Part shown: positions 1 through 7,547 of the stretch, in pieces | Layout: the number at the start of each line of letters is the position of its first letter | How positions within the stretch are numbered: the first letter of the stretch is position 1 | From: Polyangia bacterium | GTDB lineage: Bacteria > Myxococcota_A > Polyangia > Nannocystales > Nannocystaceae | Direction of reading: 5' to 3' | NCBI GenBank assembly: GCA_030429545.1 | Contig: JAUIFF010000015.1 | Span: forward strand, 62,001 to 126,000 | Length of the DNA stretch: 64,000 nucleotides | Position numbers and translations under genes: made by a program | The notes under the pieces: model-generated | Database searches by the model: none | Told to the model about the DNA's origin: nothing | What the model saw: the letters and a program-made list of their open reading frames with translations, nothing else

Positions 1-318
1 CCCCACGGGGGTACACCACATCACGCGCCCCGAAAGCTGTAGCGTGTCACTCTCTGCCCAGTCGAGCAGCAGCCGCAGACCGAGGTTGACTTCGGTTCTC
101 AGGGCCACCGGCCGGTCGGCTACCACGGAAATTCCGCTCCCGCTCAGGTCGTGCATGCGCCCGGTGATAGGCGAGCGACCAGGCTCCTCGAGTACGACTT
201 CGAGGTCGCACACAAACTTCTTGGCAGGACGCTTTGGCAACCCCGGTAGCCTAGCAAACTCCGCCGCGGGATAGCGCGCAGCAGCCGGTTGAGGCGTCGG
301 TTGTTTGATGACTTTCAA
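1..318 (-). CDS. PilZ-domain protein (C-terminus cut by window edge)
   Basis: Reading the minus strand from about 318 to the left edge gives an open frame with the PilZ pattern. A basic stretch is followed by CDLEVVLEE, then the core DLSGSGISVVADRP, then a hydrophobic strand ending GRVMWCTPVG at the edge. PilZ domains bind cyclic di-GMP through an N-terminal arginine motif and the D/NxSxxG core. The core is clear (DLSGSG). The RxxxR part is only approximately present (KRPAKKF). No ATG lies between the upstream in-frame TGA and the domain, so a TTG start near 318 (or TTG at 240) is assumed. It follows two leftward exported-protein genes and may be the last gene of that operon. The C-terminus lies outside the window. 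Confidence 0.7.
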   Translation of the reverse strand, partial: MKVIKQPTPQPAAARYPAAEFARLPGLPKRPAKKFVCDLEVVLEEPGRSPITGRMHDLSGSGISVVADRPVALRTEVNLGLRLLLDWAESDTLQLSGRVMWCTPVG

Positions 319-342
319 GACATGTCTGTAAGTCCCTGCCGA

Positions 343-972
343 TCAGCGCGCGCGAGTGGGCGGTGGTGTGGAGTCTGGAAAGTCCAGGCCGGTAAGAGCT
401 TCTAGTAAGGCTGTTACGCGCTGTAATTCGAGCCACGTCGCAACCTGTTTTTCGGGCGTTAGAGAGCCTTGGTGCAGCGCTAAAAGCTGTTCGATGCGCT
501 CAAAATAAAGACCGGTCACCTCGGCGAGCAGGCGCCGGCGCGCTGCTTGGACATCGAGACCGGTTTGGGCGACGCGTAGCTCACTGACATCAAAGATCAG
601 CCGATCGAGGTGCCAGGTGGCGCGAACTTGCAACGCACGCCCCGAGCCCTGGTCTTCGGATAGTTCGTCGGCAGCACCCGCTTCTTGGCCAAGCTCCCAC
701 CCTCGGTCGTCGGAGAAGGTTACCTGCGCACGGATCTCTGGTGCGATTGCAGCGGCCCGAACCCGGCGCAGCCACTTGGCGGTTTGCCGCGGGGATATGT
801 GCATCTGCATGATAGCCGCCTGCTGCACACGTTCGATCGGGGGCCCGACGTCGAGATCCTCGAGTAGCTCGTGTGCCGAGGTTTTGGCGGGCACAGTTGC
901 CGGGGGCGGGATAACGCCGCGGCTACCGGGGCTGAGGGTGACAAGGAGACCAAAAAATAATTGTATCATCAT
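343..972 (-). CDS. Exported protein of unknown function
   Basis: Not a named family I can assign. The ORF opens at 990, but the ATG at 972 is preferred. It has AGGA about 7 bases upstream and begins MMIQLFFGLLVTL, a plausible signal peptide. The body is charged and helical. A segment like WHLDRLIFDVSELRV is followed by a long basic helix, RRRLLAEVTGLYFERIEQL. I associate that arrangement with conserved exported proteins of myxobacteria, but cannot prove the link without a search. The gene starts immediately after the stop of the next gene upstream (975), so the two are probably co-transcribed. Site 800-809 is one of the TGYANNTRCA palindromes. Confidence 0.6.
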   Translation of the reverse strand: MMIQLFFGLLVTLSPGSRGVIPPPATVPAKTSAHELLEDLDVGPPIERVQQAAIMQMHISPRQTAKWLRRVRAAAIAPEIRAQVTFSDDRGWELGQEAGAADELSEDQGSGRALQVRATWHLDRLIFDVSELRVAQTGLDVQAARRRLLAEVTGLYFERIEQLLALHQGSLTPEKQVATWLELQRVTALLEALTGLDFPDSTPPPTRAR

Positions 973-974
973 GT

Positions 975-1685
975 TCAATCCTGTGGGCACACCGCCCGGC
1001 GTAGGGCAGCGGCTTCGAGTTGCTGGAGTGCTGGATGGATGGTGTGTAGGGGGAATTCGAGGTGCTCTCGGCGTCGCAACCGGGCTCTGGCAATCGCTGG
1101 GTTGATCCGCCCTCGCAGCCCGAACCCGAGGCCGATGTCGAAGCTAAGTGCGCGTTGCTTGCCGGCCATGGGCTTCGTCGACGACCAACGCAGGCCGATG
1201 GTCAGCGAGAGAAGCACAGGCGACGGACGCCGTAATCGCGGCGGAGGCGGAGCGCGGCAGGAAACGAAACGGTGGACCTCGCACGGCAACCACATCCATT
1301 TGGGGCCATGTGGTCCGAGTTGGGGCAGCCAGCCGGCAGGAGCACAGTCGACGCCGGTGAGCCGGGGAAGATCTACGAGATCGGCCCGCTCACGCTCGCC
1401 GAGTTCGGTTGCTACCGTGTCGTTGCGACGCAACAGGAACGCCGATGTAGATGATGATACAACGAACGTGTCGGGGCCGAAAAATCGCCCCCGCTGGAGG
1501 TTGGTCGCCGGCCCGAATACCCGGGTAAAGCAGGTTTGGCCAGGGCGGTGTCGCCAGCAGATCCAAAGAGCGCTGCCGTGGACGAGGGCCCAACTTCCGT
1601 CTGGCCCGGGAATCGCCGCGACAGCGTTGGCGCCGGGAATTGTCTGCAAAATGGTCAAGACGAGGGCGAGACATAGGGTTCCCAC
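975..1685 (-). CDS. Exported protein of unknown function, GTG start
   Basis: A 236-residue protein with an N-terminal hydrophobic stretch (LCLALVLTILQTIPGANA) that fits a cleaved signal peptide. GTG at 1685 is the only usable start after the upstream in-frame stop. The remainder has scattered Trp and Cys residues (GSALWICWRHRPG, WMWLPCE) and an Arg/Pro-rich middle. The end overlaps or abuts the downstream gene, so translational coupling is likely. No family recognised. The divergent neighbour begins at 1938, leaving about 250 bp for two promoters. Confidence 0.5.
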   Translation of the reverse strand: MGTLCLALVLTILQTIPGANAVAAIPGPDGSWALVHGSALWICWRHRPGQTCFTRVFGPATNLQRGRFFGPDTFVVSSSTSAFLLRRNDTVATELGERERADLVDLPRLTGVDCAPAGWLPQLGPHGPKWMWLPCEVHRFVSCRAPPPPRLRRPSPVLLSLTIGLRWSSTKPMAGKQRALSFDIGLGFGLRGRINPAIARARLRRREHLEFPLHTIHPALQQLEAAALRRAVCPQD

Positions 1686-1937
1686 GGGGGGCTGGTTCGT
1701 CGCACCGGAGCCTGTGTTGCACCGACTTCTTCAGCGTATTTCCCGCATCCGGATGGTACGTGGCGCCCGTGTGTGGACAGGATCCACAGCTGTGGCGCGA
1801 TTTATTCTCACAAACATCATCAAGCTGTTGTTTTGTGCTCGGCATCGCGTGCTCGAACGTTTGCAACAGTTCGCAGGGACGAGATTGGTTACCCGCGACG
1901 GTTGGCAGACACTGTTACACTCGTGCCGATTTCCCCC

Positions 1938-2480
1938 ATGACCGCAGTCCGTGCGCCAAAAAGTCTCCACACGATCCGGCTCGCCGGGTTGGTGTCCTGT
2001 ATCGCCATATCTGCCTGCGCCGGCGGCTGGCGCGGGCAGGGCGACACCTACTTCAAGGCCGACACCGACGAGGCGACCTATCGCGTCGGCAACCCCGGTG
2101 GGGATTGGAACCCGGTCAAGGAAAAGGGCTCGCAAGTCGCGTGGAGCCATCGCAGTTGGCCGGCGCTGATCCAGGTGCAGGCCCAGTGCGACCGCCACGG
2201 CGACAGTTCACTCGAGCAGTTTACCGACCACCTTCACATCGACTTTCGCGAATGGAAAATCGAGTCGCAAAAACCGGAGACGTTTCTCGGGCGGGAGGCT
2301 CTGCGGACGGTTGTTACCGCCTCCCTCGATGGCGGTTATTCGATGAAGCTCGAGTTGCTGGTCGTCAAGAAAAACGGGTGCCTGATCGATCTTCACCTCA
2401 TGGCCGCGCCGTCGGCTTTTGAACAGGCCCGCCCAGCGTTTGCGCAGGTTGTTGCCGGCTTCCAATTTCCCGTGGAGTAG
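1938..2480 (+). CDS. Lipoprotein heading an Mla-type operon
   Basis: 180 residues. The frame is open from further upstream, but the ATG at 1938 gives a clean lipoprotein signal: basic N-terminus, hydrophobic LAGLVSCIAI, then the lipobox ISAC with acylation at Cys27. The mature part has no recognised domain. It contains WNPVKEKGSQVAWSH and a second Cys pair that could form a disulfide. Only 3 bases separate its stop from the MlaE start, so it belongs to the lipid-transport operon. It may be an envelope partner of the Mla complex, by position only. Confidence 0.7.
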   Translation: MTAVRAPKSLHTIRLAGLVSCIAISACAGGWRGQGDTYFKADTDEATYRVGNPGGDWNPVKEKGSQVAWSHRSWPALIQVQAQCDRHGDSSLEQFTDHLHIDFREWKIESQKPETFLGREALRTVVTASLDGGYSMKLELLVVKKNGCLIDLHLMAAPSAFEQARPAFAQVVAGFQFPVE

Positions 2481-2483
2481 CGC

Positions 2484-3275
2484 GTGGCCGAGGCGTCCCA
2501 ACCCGGATTTATCGAGCGCCTAGGCGGCAATATTGTCGCTGGCATTCAATGGGCCGGCGGGGTTGCGCGATTGCTCGGCATGGCGGTTTCCGTCGGTCTG
2601 CGACGGCCGTTTGGTACCTACGACATCTTCTATCAAGTTGTCGCGCTCGGCATCAAAAGCCTACCGCTGGCCAGTTTGATGTCGGTCTTTATTGGGCTCG
2701 TGCTGACCTGGCAATTTGGTGAAGCCCTGATGGACTTCGGGGCGAAAAATGCGATCGGATACGCGGCCGCGTTGGCACTTGTACGCGAGCTCGTACCCGG
2801 GATTTTGGCGCTGACGGTCGGTGCCAAGATGGCCACGGGGATCACCGCCGAGCTGGGTTCGATGAAGGTCTCTGAGCAGATCGACGCGATCGCGTCGCTC
2901 GGTGCCGATCCGATCAAAAAACTTGTGTGGCCACGCCTGGTGGCGGCAACCATCACGTTGCCGTTGTTGGCCGTGCTCGGCAACCTGCTCGCCCTAGGCG
3001 GCGGGGCGATGATCGCGGATCTCGTGTTCGATGTACCGATGGCCTATTTTTATGAGACCTACGTCGATGAGTTGTGGCCGATGGACTACCTCTCGGGGCT
3101 GATCAAGTCGACGGTGTTTGGCGCGTTGATCGGGTTGATCGGCTCGTACCAGGGTTTTACCACCAAGTTTGGGACCGAAGCTGTAGGTGTATCAACAACG
3201 AATACCGTGGTCGCTACCTCGGTGTCGATCCTGGTGGCGGACTTTATCCTCACCACAATTTTTCTCCCGGTATAG
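2484..3275 (+). CDS. mlaE: MlaE-family ABC transporter permease
   Basis: 263 residues, GTG start with GGAG about 8 bases upstream. MlaE/YrbE permeases form the inner-membrane core of the MCE (Mla) system, which moves phospholipids between inner and outer membrane. Family signatures are visible: several hydrophobic helices, ELVPGILALTVGAKMATGI, the conserved AELGSMKVSEQIDAI coupling-helix region, LGADPIKKLVWPRL, and a terminal helix containing TTNTVVATSVSIL. Length matches the family (about 260). The genes for the ATPase and the MCE protein follow at once. Confidence 0.95.
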   Translation: MAEASQPGFIERLGGNIVAGIQWAGGVARLLGMAVSVGLRRPFGTYDIFYQVVALGIKSLPLASLMSVFIGLVLTWQFGEALMDFGAKNAIGYAAALALVRELVPGILALTVGAKMATGITAELGSMKVSEQIDAIASLGADPIKKLVWPRLVAATITLPLLAVLGNLLALGGGAMIADLVFDVPMAYFYETYVDELWPMDYLSGLIKSTVFGALIGLIGSYQGFTTKFGTEAVGVSTTNTVVATSVSILVADFILTTIFLPV

Positions 3276-3279
3276 CTCC

Positions 3280-4023
3280 ATGGTTGCGATTATCGAACTT
3301 CGAGGCATCCACAAGGCGTTTGGCGACAACGTCATTTACCGCGACATGAACCTGTCGATCCAGGAGGGCGAGACGCTCACGGTGATCGGTGGCAGTGGTC
3401 AGGGAAAAAGTGTGTGTCTCAAGTTGATGACCGGGTTGTTACATGCCGACAAGGGCGACGTACTTGTCCGCGGTCAAGAAGTTTCGGAGCTCGATCCCCA
3501 CGGCCTCAGCCTGTTGCGGCGCAAGGTTTCGATGGTGTTTCAGGGGGGCGCGTTGTTTGACTCCATGTCGGTGGCCGACAATGTCAGCTACGCCCTGCGC
3601 GAGCACACCCAAATGGGGGACGAGGAGATTGCCGAGCGTGTGCGTGAATGCCTCGAAATGGTCGGGCTCGGTTACGATCCGCACCTGCCCGCGCGCATGC
3701 CAGCGAGCCTCTCGGGGGGGATGCGCAAACGCGTAGCTCTCGCCCGCTCGATCGCCATCAAGCCTGAGGTTATCCTCTACGACGAACCGACGACCGGGCT
3801 CGACCCGTACAACATTCGTCGGATCGGCGACATGATCAAGAAACTTCAACGCGAGCTAGGTGTGACCAGTGTGGTGGTGACCCACGAAATGCCGATGGCG
3901 TTTGAAGTATCCGACCGCCTCGCGATGTTGCACGACAAACATTTTGGGCATGTTGGGACGCCCGAGCAGTTTCACTGCAGCACCGCCCCCGAAGTACGGG
4001 ATTTTATCGAAGGGAGAGTCTAG
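3280..4023 (+). CDS. mlaF: MlaF-family ABC transporter ATP-binding protein
   Basis: 247 residues from ATG 3280 (the open frame extends upstream inside mlaE, but this start leaves a 4-base gap and the protein begins directly with MVAIIELRGIHKAFG). All ABC ATPase motifs are present: Walker A GGSGQGKS, Q-loop VFQGGALFDSMSV, signature LSGGMRKRVALARS, Walker B VILYDEPTTGLDP and H-loop VVVTHEM. It should energise the MlaE permease. The TTGLDP D-loop and the FQGGALFDS Q-loop are typical of Mla ATPases. Confidence 0.95.
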   Translation: MVAIIELRGIHKAFGDNVIYRDMNLSIQEGETLTVIGGSGQGKSVCLKLMTGLLHADKGDVLVRGQEVSELDPHGLSLLRRKVSMVFQGGALFDSMSVADNVSYALREHTQMGDEEIAERVRECLEMVGLGYDPHLPARMPASLSGGMRKRVALARSIAIKPEVILYDEPTTGLDPYNIRRIGDMIKKLQRELGVTSVVVTHEMPMAFEVSDRLAMLHDKHFGHVGTPEQFHCSTAPEVRDFIEGRV

Positions 4024-4026
4024 CCT

Positions 4027-5367
4027 ATGGCCCGCAAGAGCGAAGCCAAACTCAATCTCCAGGTCGGCGTGTTCGTCATTGGCCTGGGCATCCTGTTCGT
4101 CGTCTCGCTGTTCGTGATTGGTCAGGGCAAGGGCGCGTGGAAGGAAAAGGTGCTGATCTACGCCGACTTCCGCAGTGTTTCGGGCCTCAAAAAGGGCAGC
4201 CCCGTGCAGCTCGAAGGTGTCGAAGTTGGGGTGGTCAAGGACCGTGCGTTTATCGAGCCCGACTATCGCTGTGACCCGCTCACCGAGGATCGTGGGCGTT
4301 ATAGCCAAAACCGGACCGACAGCTGTGACCGCACCATGTTTTGCACGCCCGAGGGGCAGTGCGGCGAGCTCGAGCCGTACTCGGCCAACCGCGACCTCCA
4401 CCCTCCTTGTACCGTCAACGAAGATTGCAACCAGGACGAAATTTGTATTACCAGCGAGTTTCGTCGCCGCTATCGCCGGGTGACTTGGACAGGTAACAAT
4501 GGTGTATGTGCAAGTTATACGACGAGCCACAAACGCATCCGCGTGACGCTCGAGATCTTTAAAGATGCACTTGCACACATTCGCGAGGACAGCCGCGCGA
4601 CAGTTTCTCAAAACGGCGTTTTGGGCGATCAGTTGGTCCAGGTAACGGTCGGCCGTGGCGACCCGATTCAGCCCGGCGGACGCATCCAAGCCAACCCCTC
4701 ACTCATCGAAGATATCTACGCGGTCAAGGACCGGGTCGACGGGATGTTTGTGAAGGTCGAGGAAATCATCGGTGGTGTGGCCGAGCTGGCCCAGGCCGTG
4801 GGCGACGAAAAAACCATCCGCAACGTCCAGGGGCTACTGGCCAACGCCAACGAAGTCAGTCGCCAAATCGCCGAGGGGAAAGGGCTTGTGGGCGCGCTGC
4901 TCAACGACGAAGCCTACGTCAAGGATTTCGGCGGCACCCTGCGCTCCATTCGCGACACCGCCCGTGGCCTCGACCGTTTTGTCGCCACCGCCAACCGCAG
5001 CCTCGGCAAGATCGACAACAACATCCAACCCATCGTCGATGATGGCCGAAAGGTCATGTCCGAAATCTCCAAGGTACTCGAAGACCTCAAAGACCCGAAC
5101 AACAAGAGCATCGGCTCCAAGCTGCTCTACGATGAGAAGGGCGAGATGGTCAAAGACATCGAGGAGACCCTCGACAACCTCAACAAGGTGATCGCCGCGC
5201 TCGAGGACGGGCAGGGCAGCGCCGGCAAGCTGCTCAAGGACCCAAAGGCCTACGACGATCTTGTCAAGATCCTCGGCAACATCGAACGCAACAACACACT
5301 CAAGCGTTTGGTGCGCTACGTGATGGAGAAGGACGAAGCGGCGAGTTCGGCAGCCCCGGGCAAGTAG
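4027..5367 (+). CDS. mlaD: MlaD-type MCE protein with a Cys-rich insertion
   Basis: 446 residues. An N-terminal TM helix (about 13-31) is followed by an MCE domain: LIYADFRSVSGLKKGSPVQL, GVEVGVV, then the second half RVTLEIF and SRATVSQNGVLGDQLVQVTV. MCE proteins form hexameric rings that carry lipid across the periplasm. Between the two halves (about residues 75-167) sits an insertion with eight Cys (82, 100, 106, 112, 128, 134, 140, 161). It includes CTVNEDCNQDEIC, the same CxxxxDCxxxxxC style found in the surface lipoproteins of this window. The C-terminal half is long and helical, as in larger MCE proteins. Two TGYANNTRCA sites (4503, 4566) lie at the end of the insertion. Confidence 0.93.
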   Translation: MARKSEAKLNLQVGVFVIGLGILFVVSLFVIGQGKGAWKEKVLIYADFRSVSGLKKGSPVQLEGVEVGVVKDRAFIEPDYRCDPLTEDRGRYSQNRTDSCDRTMFCTPEGQCGELEPYSANRDLHPPCTVNEDCNQDEICITSEFRRRYRRVTWTGNNGVCASYTTSHKRIRVTLEIFKDALAHIREDSRATVSQNGVLGDQLVQVTVGRGDPIQPGGRIQANPSLIEDIYAVKDRVDGMFVKVEEIIGGVAELAQAVGDEKTIRNVQGLLANANEVSRQIAEGKGLVGALLNDEAYVKDFGGTLRSIRDTARGLDRFVATANRSLGKIDNNIQPIVDDGRKVMSEISKVLEDLKDPNNKSIGSKLLYDEKGEMVKDIEETLDNLNKVIAALEDGQGSAGKLLKDPKAYDDLVKILGNIERNNTLKRLVRYVMEKDEAASSAAPGK

Positions 5368-5464
5368 GCGATCTTTTGTGTGTTGAGTCGCGCAGCGACA
5401 GTGTTCGCTGACCGCGTCCGCGCGTCCATTGACGGGTTTTGGGGTGTATACAGCGGTTGCGCCC

Positions 5465-6436
5465 ATGACGAACGCTGTGGCCCTCGATACCAGTCGCGAA
5501 CTGGCGTTTGAATTGCTCGACCTGCTGCGGGAACTCGACCCCGCTCGCTGGCGAGTCGAATTCGAGGCCGCTGCCCAGGCCCGGCTGCGCCGGATAAGCG
5601 ATATGCTCGATGAGCTGCGGACCTCGGCTCTGTCCGAGTTCGATGGCTTGGGCGAACGCCTGCGCGAGCTGGTGGCCAAACTCGATGACTATACACCGGA
5701 TGTCGGGTTGACGGCCCACGAGTGCACCGAGGCATGGGCCCGCTTTCGCGTACAAATCCAGCCCGCCTACGAGGCCTTTGCCGGCAAGCTGCGTGAGTTC
5801 GAGATCCACGTGCCGAGCCTGCGGCCGACCAACTACAAGCGCAACGCCTTTCATGTTGCATCTGCACTGTTCTCGCTGTGCCTTATCCAGATTGTGCTCG
5901 ATCAGCCGGGCCTGTTTTGGGCTTCGGGTAGTTTCGCAGCGGCAGCGTGGACGATGGAAGCTTCGCGGCGGCGGTCGCCAGCCGTCAACCGAGCCATCAT
6001 GCGGGTGTTTCAGCCGGTCGCTCACCCACACGAGACGTTTCGGATCAACTCCGCAACCTGGTATGCAACCGCGTTGGTGCTACTGGCCTGCACAGGTGAA
6101 CCTATCGTGCAGACGGCCGCGGTGGTGATCTTGGGTGTGGGCGACCCAATCGCGGCCCTTATCGGGCGCCGGTTTGGTCGCCACAAATTGATAAACGGCC
6201 GCAGTGTTGAGGGCTCGGGGGCGTTTTTACTTGCAAGTACAATCGCCACAGTCGGGGTGCTGCTCAGCTTTCACGAGCTCTCACTGCTGGCAGCCCTCAC
6301 GATCGCGCTGGCCGGTGCAGTTCCGGCAACGTTCGCTGAGCTAATCAGCAAGCGTGTCGACGACAACTTTACGATTCCGTTGAGCGCTGCCGCGGGAGCG
6401 ATGGCGGCCCTGAGCTTTCTCGGGTTGGCTTCGTAG
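5465..6436 (+). CDS. Dolichol-kinase / CTP-dependent lipid kinase-like membrane protein
   Basis: About 323 residues from ATG 5465 (TTG 5429 is also possible). The N-terminal third is soluble and helical (charged heptad-like stretches up to about residue 110). It is followed by several TM segments and the motif region GVGDPIAALIGRRFGRHKL, then NGRSVEGSGAFLLAS. This arrangement resembles the CTP-transferase fold of yeast Dgk1/Sec59 and plant phytol kinases, where it binds the CTP-metal complex. The substrate cannot be told from sequence. It follows mlaD by about 100 bp on the same strand, so a role in envelope lipid metabolism is plausible. Confidence 0.75.
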   Translation: MTNAVALDTSRELAFELLDLLRELDPARWRVEFEAAAQARLRRISDMLDELRTSALSEFDGLGERLRELVAKLDDYTPDVGLTAHECTEAWARFRVQIQPAYEAFAGKLREFEIHVPSLRPTNYKRNAFHVASALFSLCLIQIVLDQPGLFWASGSFAAAAWTMEASRRRSPAVNRAIMRVFQPVAHPHETFRINSATWYATALVLLACTGEPIVQTAAVVILGVGDPIAALIGRRFGRHKLINGRSVEGSGAFLLASTIATVGVLLSFHELSLLAALTIALAGAVPATFAELISKRVDDNFTIPLSAAAGAMAALSFLGLAS

Positions 6437-6461
6437 CTCGCCTGCGGGTTCGTAGCGTGGT

Positions 6462-7541
6462 TTAGAGGGCGAGTTCGAGGCCCGTGTGGGCCACGTGAAA
6501 CCCACTTTCGTCGATCGTTCGCCGAGCAGCACTTGCCGGATCTAGGGCCGGGTTGGAATGGTTGAGGTGGATAAAGTAGACGGCGAGGGTGTGGTTGGCG
6601 ACGAGTGGACGCAACAATTCGATCGAGTCGGTGATCAGTGGGTGGCCAATTTTGCTGAGGTCGCGCCCGGGCAGCTCACTACCCGAGAAAAACGTACCGT
6701 CGACCAGGGCAACATCGACCCCGTCAAATAGCTCGATCGGGTCGGACGACCAGCGAGCCCAGGGATCGGTATCGGGAATGTAAAGCACGGTTTGGCTCGG
6801 GCCGGCAAACCGAAACGCAACAGTATTTGCATATTCATCGCGGTGCGGGACCTGGATTGCCGTGACCTTGAGCCCTGCTGTGAGCTCGATTGCCTCGCCG
6901 GTGGTGAGGGGCCTGAGCGCAATATTGTTTGTTTGTACAAGTTGTTGCCAAGGCGCGTGGGTGGCGAGAAAGTCTCCGAGTTGAGGCGTGGCATAAACCG
7001 GAAGCTCGCGGCTGTTGAGCGCCTCGAAGCCAAAAAACGCAAGCCCGAGATAGTGCCCGATGTGGGCGTGTGTCAACAGCACACCGTCGACCGGTCGGCG
7101 GTTGACCCCAGTTTGGCCGGGTGTGTCGCCGGCGAGCAGGTCGAGCTGCAGGCGAATATCCGGAGTGGCATCGACCAGCAATGACTGGCCGTTTACAAGC
7201 ACACCGACACTGGCAACATAGGAGCTGCGGTTGGCATGGGCCCGGGCGGCGGAGCAATTCGAGCAGTTACAGGCCACGTGCGGAAGGCCGCCATCCTGGG
7301 CGATACCGAGGACGCGAAGCCGCGGGCCGTCGCTAGCGGCAGCGGGTACAGCTATCGGACTTGATGCATGTACAAGTTTGTCAGCGGGAGGCGGGCTAGG
7401 TGCCGAGCTAGGTGCCGAGCTAGGTGTCGAACTAGGTGTCGGTTTCGGTTGGGCAGCCTGTTCACAGCCCGTCGCAGTTGCGAGCCACAGCGCGGCGAGC
7501 AAGAGCGGCGTGTCCAAGTGGAAATCGACTCGATGTCGCAT
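6462..7541 (-). CDS. PqqB-like metallo-hydrolase lipoprotein
   Basis: 359 residues. Signal LLLAALWLATATGC gives a lipobox with Cys26, followed by a repetitive Pro/Ser linker encoded by near-identical short tandem repeats around 7400-7440. The catalytic part resembles PqqB and other metallo-beta-lactamase-fold proteins: the Cys cluster CNCSNC (residues 91-96) and the metal-site motif THAHIGHYLGL (157-167). Later His/Asp residues include QVPHRDE, DVALVDGTFF and FIHLNHSNP. No other PQQ synthesis gene is in the window and the protein is exported, so a role in PQQ synthesis itself is doubtful. It starts 6 bases after the upstream kinase gene, so the two are likely one operon. Confidence 0.8.
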   Translation of the reverse strand: MRHRVDFHLDTPLLLAALWLATATGCEQAAQPKPTPSSTPSSAPSSAPSPPPADKLVHASSPIAVPAAASDGPRLRVLGIAQDGGLPHVACNCSNCSAARAHANRSSYVASVGVLVNGQSLLVDATPDIRLQLDLLAGDTPGQTGVNRRPVDGVLLTHAHIGHYLGLAFFGFEALNSRELPVYATPQLGDFLATHAPWQQLVQTNNIALRPLTTGEAIELTAGLKVTAIQVPHRDEYANTVAFRFAGPSQTVLYIPDTDPWARWSSDPIELFDGVDVALVDGTFFSGSELPGRDLSKIGHPLITDSIELLRPLVANHTLAVYFIHLNHSNPALDPASAARRTIDESGFHVAHTGLELAL

Positions 7542-7547
7542 AGGGTG

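Noticed and set aside
961..1941. Plus-strand open frame of 326 codons near the left end
   Set aside because: Arg/Ser/Pro-rich translation without any domain, opposite an exported-protein gene with a signal peptide.
4834..5679. Minus-strand open frame of 281 codons
   Set aside because: Antisense to mlaD and the start of the next gene; low-complexity translation.
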